A DNA stretch of 15,140 bases. Origin: CAYZUC01 sp964481705 (GTDB lineage Bacteria > Bacillota > Clostridia > Lachnospirales > Lachnospiraceae). The DNA is taken from the NCBI GenBank assembly GCA_964481705.1, contig CAYZUC010000069.1:1-15140 (forward strand), written 5' to 3'. The position numbers were made by a program, and so were the translations under genes. Within the stretch, counting starts at the first letter, position 1. Every line of letters begins with the position of its first letter. This document shows positions 1 to 7,977 of this stretch, piece after piece. The notes beneath the pieces are model-generated. The model saw nothing but the letters and a program-made list of their open reading frames with translations. It was not told the origin of the DNA and searched no databases.

Positions 1-33
1 GTCCAAGTAGTGCCGTGACGGCACTACTTGGAC
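1..33. repeat. Perfect 14-bp inverted repeat at the window edge, probable assembly fold-back
   Basis: Bases 1-14 are the exact reverse complement of bases 20-33, with the five-base loop GTGAC between them. The left arm starts on the first base of the window. The recognisable beta-subunit protein begins only in the right arm (A-L-L-G-P from base 21). The residues encoded by the left arm and loop (P-S-S-A-V-T) are not ones I recognise from the family. I infer that the left arm is a chimeric or fold-back end rather than a biological hairpin. Confidence 0.65.
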
Positions 34-674
34 CGATTGCGGTAGCGGCATATTCTTATATGTCACTGGTTCCAATTATTCAGCCCCCGATTATGAAAGC
101 ACTTACGACAGAGAAAGAAAGAAAAATCAAAATGGCTCAGTTACGTCCCGTTAGTAAACTGGAGAGAATTTTGTTCCCTATCGTAGTTACTGTTGTGGTT
201 TGTTTGATTCTTCCTACGACAGCTCCGTTGGTTGGTATGTTAATGCTCGGTAACCTGTTCCGTGAGAGTGGTGTAGTACGTCAGTTAACAGATACCGCTT
301 CTAATGCATTGATGTATATTGTAGTTATTTTCCTTGGAACATCAGTTGGAGCAACCACGAGTGCAGAAGCATTTTTAAATGTGTCAACATTGAAAATTGT
401 TGCACTTGGATTCCTTGCTTTCTGCTTTGGTACAGCAGCCGGCGTATTATTTGGTAAATTGATGTGTAAGGTAACGCATGGCGCAGTTAACCCGTTGATT
501 GGATCAGCAGGTGTATCTGCCGTGCCTATGGCAGCTCGTGTGTCTCAGAAGGTTGGAGCAGATGCTGATCCTACCAATTTCTTACTGATGCATGCAATGG
601 GACCGAACGTAGCAGGTGTAATTGGAACTGCTGTTGCTGCCGGAACCTTTATGGCTATATTTGGTGTAAAATAG
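1..674 (+). CDS. oadB: Na+-translocating oxaloacetate-type decarboxylase, beta subunit (3' part)
   Basis: This is the C-terminal part of the integral membrane beta subunit. In the family it decarboxylates carboxybiotin in the membrane and pumps Na+ outward. The gene enters from the left; the GTG at 15 is an internal valine, not a start. The translation has the family stretch GPIAVAAYSYM followed by IQPPIMKALTT, and several hydrophobic segments. Near the end, NPLIGSAGVSAVPMAAR (codons from 489 to 539) has the spacing of the residues N373, G377, S382 and R389 that are functionally important in Klebsiella OadB, so the ion-path residues look intact. The alpha subunit follows 33 nt downstream with an AGGAGG at 692-697. 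The first ~20 bases are suspect (see the inverted repeat). Glutaconyl-CoA or methylmalonyl-CoA decarboxylase beta subunits are homologous, so substrate rests on the neighbouring alpha subunit. Confidence 0.93.
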   Translation, partial: PSSAVTALLGPIAVAAYSYMSLVPIIQPPIMKALTTEKERKIKMAQLRPVSKLERILFPIVVTVVVCLILPTTAPLVGMLMLGNLFRESGVVRQLTDTASNALMYIVVIFLGTSVGATTSAEAFLNVSTLKIVALGFLAFCFGTAAGVLFGKLMCKVTHGAVNPLIGSAGVSAVPMAARVSQKVGADADPTNFLLMHAMGPNVAGVIGTAVAAGTFMAIFGVK

Positions 675-707
675 AACGTAAATAGATAATTAGGAGGAAA
701 TAAAATA

Positions 708-2125
708 ATGGCTGAAATTGAAAAGAAACCAGTTAAGATTTGTGAGACCATCCTTAGAGATGCTCATCAGTCTTTGATTGCTACCAGAATGCCTACCGAG
801 TTAATGCTTCCTATCCTTGATAAAATGGATAAGGTTGGTTATCACTCAGTTGAATGCTGGGGCGGCGCAACATTTGATGCATCCTTAAGATTCCTGAAGG
901 AAGATCCATGGGAGAGACTTCGTCTCATCAGAAAAGGAATGCCTAATACAAAGCTTCAGATGTTATTCAGAGGACAGAATATCTTAGGATATCGTCATTA
1001 TGCTGATGATGTTGTTGAGTATTTTGTTCAGAAATCAATTGCAAATGGTATTGATATTATTCGTATCTTTGACTGCTTGAATGACCTTCGTAATCTTCAG
1101 GCTGCCGTAGATGCAACAAACAAAGAAAAACAGCAGTCCGGAAAGGGACACGCTCAGATTGCACTTTCCTATACTCTGGGTGATGCTTATACATTAGAGT
1201 ACTGGATGGATATGGCAAAGAAGATTGAGGACATGGGAGCAGATTCTATCTGTATCAAAGATATGGCTGGTCTGCTTGTACCTTATAAGGCTACAGAGTT
1301 GATTTCTGCAATGAAATCAGCTACCAAGCTTCCTATCGACCTTCATTCACATTATACATCCGGTGTTGCTGGAATGACATATCTGAAGGCTGTCGAGGCA
1401 GGTGTTGATATCATCGATACTGCTATGTCACCTCTTTCCATGGGTACTTCACAGCCAGCTACAGAAGTTATGGTTGAGACGTTCAAAGGAACTCCTTATG
1501 ATACAGGTCTTGATCAGAATATCTTAGCTGAGATTGCTGATTACTTCAGACCTTACAGAGAGGAATGTCTGGCTAACGGACTTCTGAATCCTAAGGTAAT
1601 GGGAGTTAATATTAAAACTCTGTTATATCAGGTACCTGGTGGAATGCTTTCCAACATGGTTAGTCAGCTGAAAGAGCAGAACGCAGATGATAAGTATGAT
1701 GATGTGTTAAAAGAGATTCCTCAGGTTCGTAAAGACATGGGTGAGCCACCGCTTGTTACTCCTTCATCACAGATCGTTGGTACACANNNNNNNNNNTGGG
1801 TGAAAGATATAAGATGTCTACTGACCAGACAAAGGATCTTCTTCGTGGAAAATATGGTCAGACAGTTAAGCCTATGAACGAAGATGTTATCAAAAAGGTT
1901 ATTCCGGGTGAAGAGAGAATTACTTGTCGTCCGGCAGACTTAATTCCAAATGAGCTTGATAAGATTGAAGAAGAAATGAAAGAATGGAAACAGCAGGATG
2001 AAGATGTATTGTCTTATGCATTGTTCCCACAGGTTGCTGTTGATTTCTTTAAATATCGTAAAGCACAGCAGGAAAAGGTTGATTTAACCAAAGCTGATAC
2101 AAAAAATGGAGCATATCCTGTATAG
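708..2125 (+). CDS. oadA: Oxaloacetate decarboxylase / pyruvate carboxylase subunit B-type alpha subunit (interrupted by a gap)
   Basis: This is the biotin-dependent carboxyltransferase subunit. It transfers CO2 from oxaloacetate to biotin, and the membrane beta subunit then releases it. The start ATG at 708 has AGGAGG at 692-697. The N-terminal HMGL-like TIM barrel carries ETILRDAHQS (D18 is a metal ligand), CIKDMAGLL (K184, the lysine that is carboxylated in the family) and DLHSHYTSG (H213 and H215, metal ligands). The conserved carboxylase domain covers the C-terminal third. A run of Ns at 1787-1796 splits the gene: the left part is in frame with 708, the right part (GERYKM onward) with 1814. 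Relatives have a short stretch resembling QAVLNVLMGERYKM here, so the Ns stand for about 20 missing bases and the frame break is not real. Full length would be about 475 residues. There is no C-terminal biotinyl domain, so a separate biotin carrier, probably upstream, is expected. Confidence 0.93.
1787..1796. other. Assembly gap (10 N)
   Basis: Ten unknown bases lie inside the alpha-subunit gene. The upstream frame reads VGTQ into the gap; the downstream frame is shifted by one and reads GERYKM. The protein is continuous across the gap when compared with the family. The N count is therefore a placeholder whose length is wrong modulo 3, and no pseudogene should be called. Confidence 0.97.
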
Positions 2126-2138
2126 AAGATAACAATTT

Positions 2139-2171
2139 GAGCAGATGCAAACTTGCATCTGCTCTTTTTTT
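2139..2171 (+). terminator. Rho-independent terminator after oadA
   Basis: A perfect 11-bp stem (2139-2149 with 2154-2164) has the four-base loop AACT and is followed directly by seven Ts (2165-2171). It starts 14 nt after the oadA stop. It should end the decarboxylase transcript and separate it from the aldo/keto reductase gene. Confidence 0.93.
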
Positions 2172-2219
2172 GTGATATGCTTTGATAGTGGGTGTTATTG
2201 AATACAAGGAGATGAGCTT

Positions 2220-3245
2220 ATGGGAATGATTACTTTGGGACGTACCGGCATTACAACAGATCGTAATGGATTTGGTGCCTTACCTATTCAGAGAATTTCA
2301 GAGAAAGAGGCTGTTTACCTGCTTCAGAAGGCATATAATAATGGAATCACCTTTTTTGATACAGCCAGAGCATACTCAGACAGTGAAGAAAAGATAGGAA
2401 AAGCATTTGATGGATTTCGCTCAAAACTATTTATTTCAACGAAGACAGCATCAAAAACAGCAGATGGATTTTGGAAGGATCTTGAAACGAGCCTTACAAA
2501 TTTAAAAACAGATTATATAGATATTATTCAGTTTCATACTCCACCCTTCTGCCCCAAGAAGGATAGTGAGGATGGATTATATGAAGCTGCATTAAAGGCA
2601 AAGGAACAGGGAAAGGTTCGATTTATTGGTTTAACGAATCACAGCTATCAGATAGCAGAGGAAGCAGTAGCATCTGGTCTTTATGATACGATTCAGTTTC
2701 CCTTCAATTATCTTTCCAATGAAGATGAGGTTGCTCTTGTAAGGCATTGTAAGGAGAATCAGATTGGATTTATCGCTATGAAGGCGCTATCTGGTGGATT
2801 ATTGCTTCATGCGGATGTGTGTTATGCCTATTTGAATCAGTTTGAAGATGTTCTTCCGATATGGGGTATCCAGAAAGAAACGGAGTTGGACGAGTTTTTG
2901 TCGTTTCGAAAAGAGGAACCGGTACTGGATGAGCGTCGCAGCTTGATTATGGAAAATGACAGAGCACAACTGGCTGGAGAATTCTGCAGAAGCTGTGGCT
3001 ACTGTATGCCTTGTCCAAAAGGAATTAAGATAAATAATTGCGCGAGAATGTCGCTGTTGCTTCGCAGAGCCAGACCGGAAGATTGGCTGACCGATGAATG
3101 GAAGGAAGCAATGCTGAATATTGAAAATTGCATCCACTGTAACCAGTGCAGCAGTAAGTGCCCTTATCATCTAAATACTCCGGATTTACTGCAAAAGAAT
3201 CTTCAAGATTATAAGAAGATATTATCAGGAGAGATTACAGTATGA
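2220..3245 (+). CDS. Aldo/keto reductase with C-terminal ferredoxin-like Fe-S domain
   Basis: This is a cytoplasmic NAD(P)H-type aldo/keto reductase of 341 residues. The AKR barrel (about 1-240) has the catalytic tetrad in the usual contexts: D47 (FFDTARAY), Y52, K75 (FISTKTA) and H106 (IIQFHTPP). The C-terminal ~90 residues carry two cysteine clusters: C256-x2-C259-x2-C262-x2-C265 and C304-x2-C307-x2-C310-x3-C314-P. The second is a classic [4Fe-4S] ferredoxin motif. This domain combination is common in anaerobic Clostridia, but the physiological substrate and electron partner are generally unknown and cannot be read from the sequence. AAGGAG at 2206-2211 sits 8 nt before the ATG. It is the first gene after the terminator, so a promoter should lie in 2172-2205, but I see no clear -35/-10 pair. 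The thioesterase follows after about 20 nt. Confidence 0.92.
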   Translation: MGMITLGRTGITTDRNGFGALPIQRISEKEAVYLLQKAYNNGITFFDTARAYSDSEEKIGKAFDGFRSKLFISTKTASKTADGFWKDLETSLTNLKTDYIDIIQFHTPPFCPKKDSEDGLYEAALKAKEQGKVRFIGLTNHSYQIAEEAVASGLYDTIQFPFNYLSNEDEVALVRHCKENQIGFIAMKALSGGLLLHADVCYAYLNQFEDVLPIWGIQKETELDEFLSFRKEEPVLDERRSLIMENDRAQLAGEFCRSCGYCMPCPKGIKINNCARMSLLLRRARPEDWLTDEWKEAMLNIENCIHCNQCSSKCPYHLNTPDLLQKNLQDYKKILSGEITV

Positions 3246-3264
3246 TAGATGAGCAGGAGTGGGG

Positions 3265-3729
3265 ATGGTTATGAGACAGATTGTTCCATATGAAAGAGAA
3301 GTACAATACTACGAAACAGACCAGATGCAGATTGTCCATCATTCTAATTATATAAGATGGTTTGAAGAGGCAAGGCTAGATTACATGAAACAATTGGGTT
3401 TGGATTATTGCAAGCTCGAGAAAGAGGGTATTATCATACCGGTTTTATCAGCAGAAGCTACTTATCGAATGGCATTTCGATATGGAGATAGATTTCAGGT
3501 GTTATTAAAACTAACAAAGTTTAATGGCATCAAAATGGTTATTTCTTATGAGGTATATAATAAGATAACGGGTGTATTGCACACAACCGGTGAGACGAGC
3601 CATTGTTTCTTGGATAAAGAAATGAAACCGTTATCACTAAAGAAAAAGAAACCGGAATTGTACAATTGTCTGAAAGACGCGGTAGAAGGAGCGTCGGAAA
3701 TGGGGAAAACATGGCAAGAAAAGCAGTAG
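3265..3729 (+). CDS. Acyl-CoA thioesterase, YbgC/4HBT hot-dog family
   Basis: This small (about 154-residue) hot-dog fold protein probably hydrolyses an acyl-CoA thioester in the cytoplasm. The N-terminal signature YYETDQMQIVHHSNYIRWFEEAR is the YbgC/4-hydroxybenzoyl-CoA thioesterase motif. The aspartate in ETDQM (about D19) is the catalytic position, followed by the HHSNY helix start. The substrate chain cannot be predicted. AGGAG at 3255-3259 suits the ATG at 3265 (5 nt spacing); the ATG at 3271 (11 nt) is also possible, and a GTG at 3259 overlaps the ribosome site and is unlikely. Its 3' end overlaps the downstream TetR-like gene by 19 nt, so the two are probably cotranscribed and translationally coupled. 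Confidence 0.88.
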   Translation: MVMRQIVPYEREVQYYETDQMQIVHHSNYIRWFEEARLDYMKQLGLDYCKLEKEGIIIPVLSAEATYRMAFRYGDRFQVLLKLTKFNGIKMVISYEVYNKITGVLHTTGETSHCFLDKEMKPLSLKKKKPELYNCLKDAVEGASEMGKTWQEKQ

Positions 3730-4259
3730 TAACAAAGGAAATGATTTTAGATGGAGCATTTCGTCTGGTAAGAAAAAGTGGGTTTGAAAACCTAACAGCG
3801 AGGAAACTGGCAGAAGAAATCGGTTGTTCGACACAGCCTATCTTCAGAATTTATGAAAATATGGCAGAACTGGGTGATGAGCTCGCATTGAAAATCTGTA
3901 CGTTTTTCAGTGAATTTGTTTTGAAGTATCCGAAGAATGAGAAAACACCATTTGCCAATCTTGGTCTTGCATATATTTCATTTGCAAAGAAGGAAAGCTA
4001 TTTGTTTCGAGCTTTATTTGTAGATTCCAGGGCAAAAGGAGTTGGAATGTATGAATTGGTCAATGGCGAGGAACACGGATTTGTTATTCAGGAAATTAAA
4101 AAAATGGATGCAGCTGATGCAGATAAAGCTGGAGACATGTTTATGAAGATCTGGATTTTCATTCATGGGATCGCCTGTATGACATTGACAGATGATTTTG
4201 ACTTAGATGAAAAAGAAACAATAGCTATGCTTGACAATGCATATAAGTCATTTCTGTAA
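3711..4259 (+). CDS. TetR/AcrR-family transcriptional regulator
   Basis: This is a DNA-binding regulator of about 182 residues, close to normal TetR length. The N-terminal helix-turn-helix spans about residues 10-55 (MILDGAFRLVRKSGFENLTA, then the recognition region EEIGCSTQPIFRIYENMAEL). The C-terminal part is the usual divergent helical ligand-binding and dimer domain, and the inducer is unknown. I chose ATG 3711 because MARKAVVTKEMIL is a standard TetR beginning; a longer TTG reading from 3666 would add residues entirely inside the thioesterase gene. The start lies within the end of the thioesterase gene, so it may control the reductase-thioesterase pair and itself. That is inference from position only; I found no clear operator palindrome upstream of 2220. 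Confidence 0.88.
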   Translation: MARKAVVTKEMILDGAFRLVRKSGFENLTARKLAEEIGCSTQPIFRIYENMAELGDELALKICTFFSEFVLKYPKNEKTPFANLGLAYISFAKKESYLFRALFVDSRAKGVGMYELVNGEEHGFVIQEIKKMDAADADKAGDMFMKIWIFIHGIACMTLTDDFDLDEKETIAMLDNAYKSFL

Positions 4260-4285
4260 TTATGATGTAGAAAGGGTTTTTCCAT

Positions 4286-5197
4286 ATGGATTTGATATCT
4301 AGGATTAATGAAAAATATGCACATATGAGCAAAGGACAAAAGGCATTGGCGGCTTACATTTCTGAGAATTGTGAGCATGCAGCTTTTCTGACCGCAGCAA
4401 AGCTTGGAAAAGAAGTTGGAGTAAGCGAATCTACTGCAGTTCGATTTGCCATGTCTCTTGGTTATGAGGGCTATCCGGAGTTTCAGTCAGATATGGAACA
4501 ACTTCTAAAAAATCGTTTGACCTCTTTTGAAAAGATGGATCGCAAGTATGGAAAGAGCAGCCAGCCAGAGATCCTCACGTCTGTTTTACATGCAGATATG
4601 GAGAAAATCAGTGATACTCTTGAGAATATGGATGCAGCTTCCTTTGAATCAGCAGTCGATACGATTCTGGATGCGAAGAATATCTATGTTGTAGGTATTC
4701 GTAGCTGCGCTCCTTTGGCTAGTTTTCTTAGCTTTTACTTAAATATTATGTTTGGAAACGTTCGACTGGTTCAAACTACCAGTATCAGCGAAATCTTTGA
4801 ACAGATGATTCGAATTGATGAGAAAGATGTCGTTATTGGAATTAGTTTTCCGCGTTATTCCATGAGAACATTGAAGGCAATGGAATTTGCAAATAATCGT
4901 AATTCCAAGGTTATTACCATTACAGATAGTGTGCATTCTCCTATGAATTTATACTCCTCCTGTAATTTGCTGGCTAGAAGTGACAGCGTTTCCATAGTCG
5001 ATTCGTTAGTAGCACCTCTCAGTGTGATTAATGCGCTTGTAGTTGCGCTATGCATGAAACGTCAGAATGAAGTAGTGGATAATTTAGAGACGCTTGAGAA
5101 AATCTGGAATGATTACCAGGTATATGGAACAGATGAGATTAATTTTCTGGATGAGGATGCAATTCGGAACTATCCGGATACTCTTCAAAACGAGTAA
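4286..5197 (+). CDS. MurR/RpiR-family transcriptional regulator (HTH + SIS)
   Basis: This 303-residue regulator has the two-domain RpiR layout. An N-terminal HTH_6 domain covers about 1-77, with its helix-turn-helix near 35-60 (AAKLGKEVGVSESTAVRFA). A SIS sugar-isomerase domain covers about 125-260 (IYVVGIRSCAPLASF, VVIGISFPRYSMRTLKAM, KVITITDS). SIS domains in this family usually bind phosphosugars such as MurNAc-6-P or phosphorylated hexoses. No sugar-metabolism gene is next to it here, so the ligand and target are open. AAAGGG at 4271-4276 precedes the ATG, 26 nt after the TetR stop. Same-strand tight spacing suggests it belongs to the same transcript as the genes on either side. Confidence 0.93.
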   Translation: MDLISRINEKYAHMSKGQKALAAYISENCEHAAFLTAAKLGKEVGVSESTAVRFAMSLGYEGYPEFQSDMEQLLKNRLTSFEKMDRKYGKSSQPEILTSVLHADMEKISDTLENMDAASFESAVDTILDAKNIYVVGIRSCAPLASFLSFYLNIMFGNVRLVQTTSISEIFEQMIRIDEKDVVIGISFPRYSMRTLKAMEFANNRNSKVITITDSVHSPMNLYSSCNLLARSDSVSIVDSLVAPLSVINALVVALCMKRQNEVVDNLETLEKIWNDYQVYGTDEINFLDEDAIRNYPDTLQNE

Positions 5198-5235
5198 TCA
5201 GATGCGAAAAGAAATGCTTAGGAATGAGGATTGAC

Positions 5236-6492
5236 ATGAGAAAACGTCTAGCCATCGTAGGTGGTGGGGCTTCAGGACTGTTGTGTGGGATACTGGCTGC
5301 AGAAAACGGTATGGAAGTTACCATATATGAGAAAAATGAAAAGGTCGGAAAGAAACTTTTTATTACAGGCAAGGGAAGATGCAATCTGACCAATGCCTGC
5401 GATACGGAAGAACTATTTCACAATGTTGTTTCAAACCCCAAGTTTCTATATAGCGCTTTTTATGGATTTGATAATAGTGCCGTCATGAATCTCTTTGAAC
5501 GACTGGGAGTTCGTTTGAAGGTGGAACGTGGGAATCGGGTATTTCCACAGTCAGATCATTCCTCAGATGTATTAAAAGCACTTCAGATGGAATTGAAAAG
5601 ACAGGGAGTGAAGGTAAGGCTGCAGGCGGATGTAACATCAATTTCCTATGATGCTGCCAAGGAAATATTTCAATTCTTTGTAGGAAAAGAAAAACAGGAA
5701 GCAGAATTGCTTGTGATAGCGACCGGTGGTAATTCCTATCCATTGACTGGTTCAACGGGAGACGGTTATCAATTTGCTTCGGAACTGGGGCATCAAGTCA
5801 CAAAGCTTTATCCTGCACTTGTCCCTTTACGCTGCAGGGAAGATTATGTCAAGAAGCTACAGGGCTTGTCTTTAAAAAATGTTAAAATCAAAATTGATGA
5901 TGAAAAAAGGGAATTGTTTTCGGACTTTGGAGAAATGCTTTTTACCCATTATGGAGTTAGTGGTCCACTGATATTAAGCGCTAGCAGCTATCTTACGAAA
6001 CAGATAGAAAAAGGGGAACTGCGACTTCATATCGATCTGAAGCCTGCTTTGTCGATAGAACAGTTAGACTTGAGATTACTACGAGAATTTGAGAGTAATC
6101 GAAATAAAAGCTTTAAGAATATATTACCCTCCCTGTTTCCAGCAAAACTGATACCTGTAATGCTGGAGCGAAGTGGGATAGATGAAAACAAAAAAATACA
6201 TGAAATAACAAAGGAAGAACGTCTGAGCTTTTTGGATTTAATAAAGGATTTCTCGTTAACCATTACAGATACCCAAGGCTTTTCGGAAGCAATCATAACG
6301 CAGGGAGGAGTAAAGGTTAAGGATATTAATCCATCCACCATGGAATCTAAGAAAATTAAGAATCTTTATTTTATTGGAGAGGTTTTGGATCTGGATGCAC
6401 TTACCGGAGGATTTAATCTGCAAATTGCATGGTCTACAGCGGCAATGGCAGCATTTCATATGGGAAAAGGAGACGAAGAGAATGAGTTATAG
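5236..6492 (+). CDS. BaiN/HI0933-family NAD(P)/FAD-dependent flavoprotein
   Basis: This is a predicted FAD-binding oxidoreductase of about 418 residues. An N-terminal Rossmann motif IVGGGASG (residues 7-14) is followed by the family signatures GKGRCNLTN (45-53), ATGGNSYPLTGSTGDG in the middle, and GEVLDLDALTGGFN (381-394) near the C terminus. The physiological reaction of most members is unknown; the name BaiN comes from a proposed role in bile-acid metabolism for a homologue, which should not be transferred. The ATG at 5236 has AGGA at 5227-5230 (5 nt). A second ATG at 5224 has its SD-like AGGA directly abutting it and is less likely. In Clostridia this gene commonly stands just upstream of cmk, as here, and its end overlaps cmk by 11 nt. 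Confidence 0.92.
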   Translation: MRKRLAIVGGGASGLLCGILAAENGMEVTIYEKNEKVGKKLFITGKGRCNLTNACDTEELFHNVVSNPKFLYSAFYGFDNSAVMNLFERLGVRLKVERGNRVFPQSDHSSDVLKALQMELKRQGVKVRLQADVTSISYDAAKEIFQFFVGKEKQEAELLVIATGGNSYPLTGSTGDGYQFASELGHQVTKLYPALVPLRCREDYVKKLQGLSLKNVKIKIDDEKRELFSDFGEMLFTHYGVSGPLILSASSYLTKQIEKGELRLHIDLKPALSIEQLDLRLLREFESNRNKSFKNILPSLFPAKLIPVMLERSGIDENKKIHEITKEERLSFLDLIKDFSLTITDTQGFSEAIITQGGVKVKDINPSTMESKKIKNLYFIGEVLDLDALTGGFNLQIAWSTAAMAAFHMGKGDEENEL

Positions 6493-7138
6493 TATAGCGA
6501 TTGACGGACCGGCTGGCGCGGGAAAGAGCACAATTGCCAAGATGGTAGCAAAGAAGAGAGGATGTATTTATGTAGATACCGGAGCAATGTATCGTGCCAT
6601 GGCTTTATATTTGGTTCAAAATGGGGTTTCCAGTGAAGATAATGAGAGAATATCTGCTCTGTGCGAAAACGCAAATATCAGTATTGACTATCAGAATGGT
6701 GAACAAATTGTACTTTTAAATGGTCAAAATGTAAATGGTATGATTCGAACGGAAGAAGTGGGCAATATGGCTTCTGTCAGCTCCGCGAATGCAGATGTCA
6801 GAAACAAGCTTGTCCAACTACAACAGGAGCTTGCAGCAAGCAAAGATGTGGTGATGGATGGAAGAGATATCGGAACCAAGGTACTGCCTGACGCAAATGT
6901 TAAGGTATATCTCACAGCAAGCAGTGCCTGCAGGGCAAAGAGACGTTATGATGAATTGATTGTAAAAGGAGTATCCTGCAATCTGGATGAAATTGAAAAG
7001 GATATAATTGAGCGAGATCATCGTGATATGACAAGAGAGAATTCTCCTTTGGTTCAGGCAGAAGATGCAGTGCTTCTTGATTCCTCTAATATGAGTATAG
7101 AACAGGTAGTGGATGAGGTGTTGGGTTTATGCAAGTAG
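6482..7138 (+). CDS. cmk: Cytidylate kinase
   Basis: CMP/dCMP kinase transfers phosphate from ATP to CMP or dCMP in pyrimidine nucleotide salvage and supply. The 218-residue product has the P-loop GPAGAGKST (9-17), the substrate motif VDTGAMYRA (31-39), VMDGRDIGT (124-132) and the lid/arginine region RDHRDMTRENSPL (178-190), all typical of Cmk. The start at 6482 is set by AAGGAG at 6467-6472 and by the characteristic MSYSIAIDGPAGAGKS N terminus. It overlaps the upstream flavoprotein gene by 11 nt and ispH by 10 nt, so all three are probably one coupled unit. Confidence 0.97.
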   Translation: MSYSIAIDGPAGAGKSTIAKMVAKKRGCIYVDTGAMYRAMALYLVQNGVSSEDNERISALCENANISIDYQNGEQIVLLNGQNVNGMIRTEEVGNMASVSSANADVRNKLVQLQQELAASKDVVMDGRDIGTKVLPDANVKVYLTASSACRAKRRYDELIVKGVSCNLDEIEKDIIERDHRDMTRENSPLVQAEDAVLLDSSNMSIEQVVDEVLGLCK

Positions 7139-7977
7139 AGGTAGCTAAGACAGCAGGGTTTTGCTTCGGCGTGGAACGTGCCGTGAATACAGTCTATGAA
7201 CAAATAGGTAAAGACAAAACGATATATACGTATGGTCCGATTATTCACAACGAAGAGGTGGTAAAGGATCTTGGAGAAAAGGGAGTAAACGTAATTGAAA
7301 CGCAAGAAGAGTTGGATCATCTTCAAAATGGAACTTTAATTATTCGTTCTCACGGCATTTCCAAGGAAATATATCAAAAGATTGCTGACAGTAAATTAGA
7401 GTGTGTAGATGCCACCTGTCCTTTTGTGTTAAAAATTCATAAAATTGTAGAGAAAGAAAGTAATCTTGGAAAAGATATTGTAATTATAGGAAATGATGGA
7501 CACCCTGAGGTAGATGGCATAAAAGGCTGGTCCTCAACGAGAACAACTGTTATTGAATCTGAGGAAGAGGCGGAAAAATATTCATCTGATAATCCCAAAG
7601 GAATTTGTATTGTGTCCCAAACGACATTTAACTACAACAAATTTAAATATTTAGTTGAAATATTTGAGAAAAAAGGTTATAGTATAAGTACTGTGAACAC
7701 AATTTGCAATGCTACCGAGGAAAGACAAACGGAAGCACGAGAAATTGCAAAGCGAGTTGATGCCATGATAGTAATTGGTGGCAGGCATAGCTCGAACACT
7801 CGGAAATTGTACGAAATCTGTTCCGGGGAGTGTGAAAACACTTTTTTTATACAGACACTTGACGACTTGAATTTAGTATTACCTAAATCCATTGCATGTG
7901 TAGGTATCACCGCGGGGGCATCCACCCCAAACAATATTATTGAGGAGGTTCAAAATTATGTCAGAATTAACTTTTGA
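7129..7977 (+). CDS. ispH: 4-hydroxy-3-methylbut-2-enyl diphosphate reductase
   Basis: IspH (LytB) is the final enzyme of the MEP pathway. It reductively dehydroxylates HMBPP to isopentenyl and dimethylallyl diphosphate using a [4Fe-4S] cluster. The three cluster cysteines are present: C12 (GFCFGV), C97 (DATCPFV) and C193 (TICNAT). The substrate-binding histidines H40, H75 (RSHG) and H125 and the catalytic glutamate E127 (GHPEVDG) are also present. At 282 residues it is a standard single-domain IspH. In many Clostridia IspH is fused in frame to an S1-domain ribosomal protein. Here it ends with its own TGA at 7975-7977, and rpsA starts inside its last 20 nt in a different frame. Confidence 0.97.
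   Translation: MQVEVAKTAGFCFGVERAVNTVYEQIGKDKTIYTYGPIIHNEEVVKDLGEKGVNVIETQEELDHLQNGTLIIRSHGISKEIYQKIADSKLECVDATCPFVLKIHKIVEKESNLGKDIVIIGNDGHPEVDGIKGWSSTRTTVIESEEEAEKYSSDNPKGICIVSQTTFNYNKFKYLVEIFEKKGYSISTVNTICNATEERQTEAREIAKRVDAMIVIGGRHSSNTRKLYEICSGECENTFFIQTLDDLNLVLPKSIACVGITAGASTPNNIIEEVQNYVRINF
7943..7948 (+). promoter_or_regulatory. Ribosome binding site of rpsA inside ispH
   Basis: A perfect AGGAGG lies 9 nt upstream of the ATG at 7958, within the ispH coding sequence. It supports an independent start of the S1 protein and argues against a programmed fusion with ispH. The longer reading upstream to 7940 would run through this site. Confidence 0.85.

Noticed and set aside
708..1877. A 389-residue alpha-subunit ORF running past the gap
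   Set aside because: The residues after the Ns (WVKDIRCLL onward) are an out-of-frame reading of the same gene and do not resemble the family.
1814..2125. A separate 103-residue ORF after the gap
   Set aside because: It is the C-terminal part of the alpha subunit in the true frame; the separation is caused by the wrong length of the N run.
2172..2219. Promoter for the aldo/keto reductase
   Set aside because: A TTGATA at 2182-2187 was considered as a -35, but no -10 stands at a workable distance, so no box is annotated.
3666..3710. N-terminal extension of the TetR-like protein from a TTG
   Set aside because: The added residues lie wholly within the thioesterase gene and are not TetR-like; ATG 3711 gives the standard beginning.
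6374..6481. N-terminal extension of cytidylate kinase
   Set aside because: It is an out-of-frame reading of the flavoprotein gene; AAGGAG at 6467-6472 and the P-loop distance fix the start at 6482.
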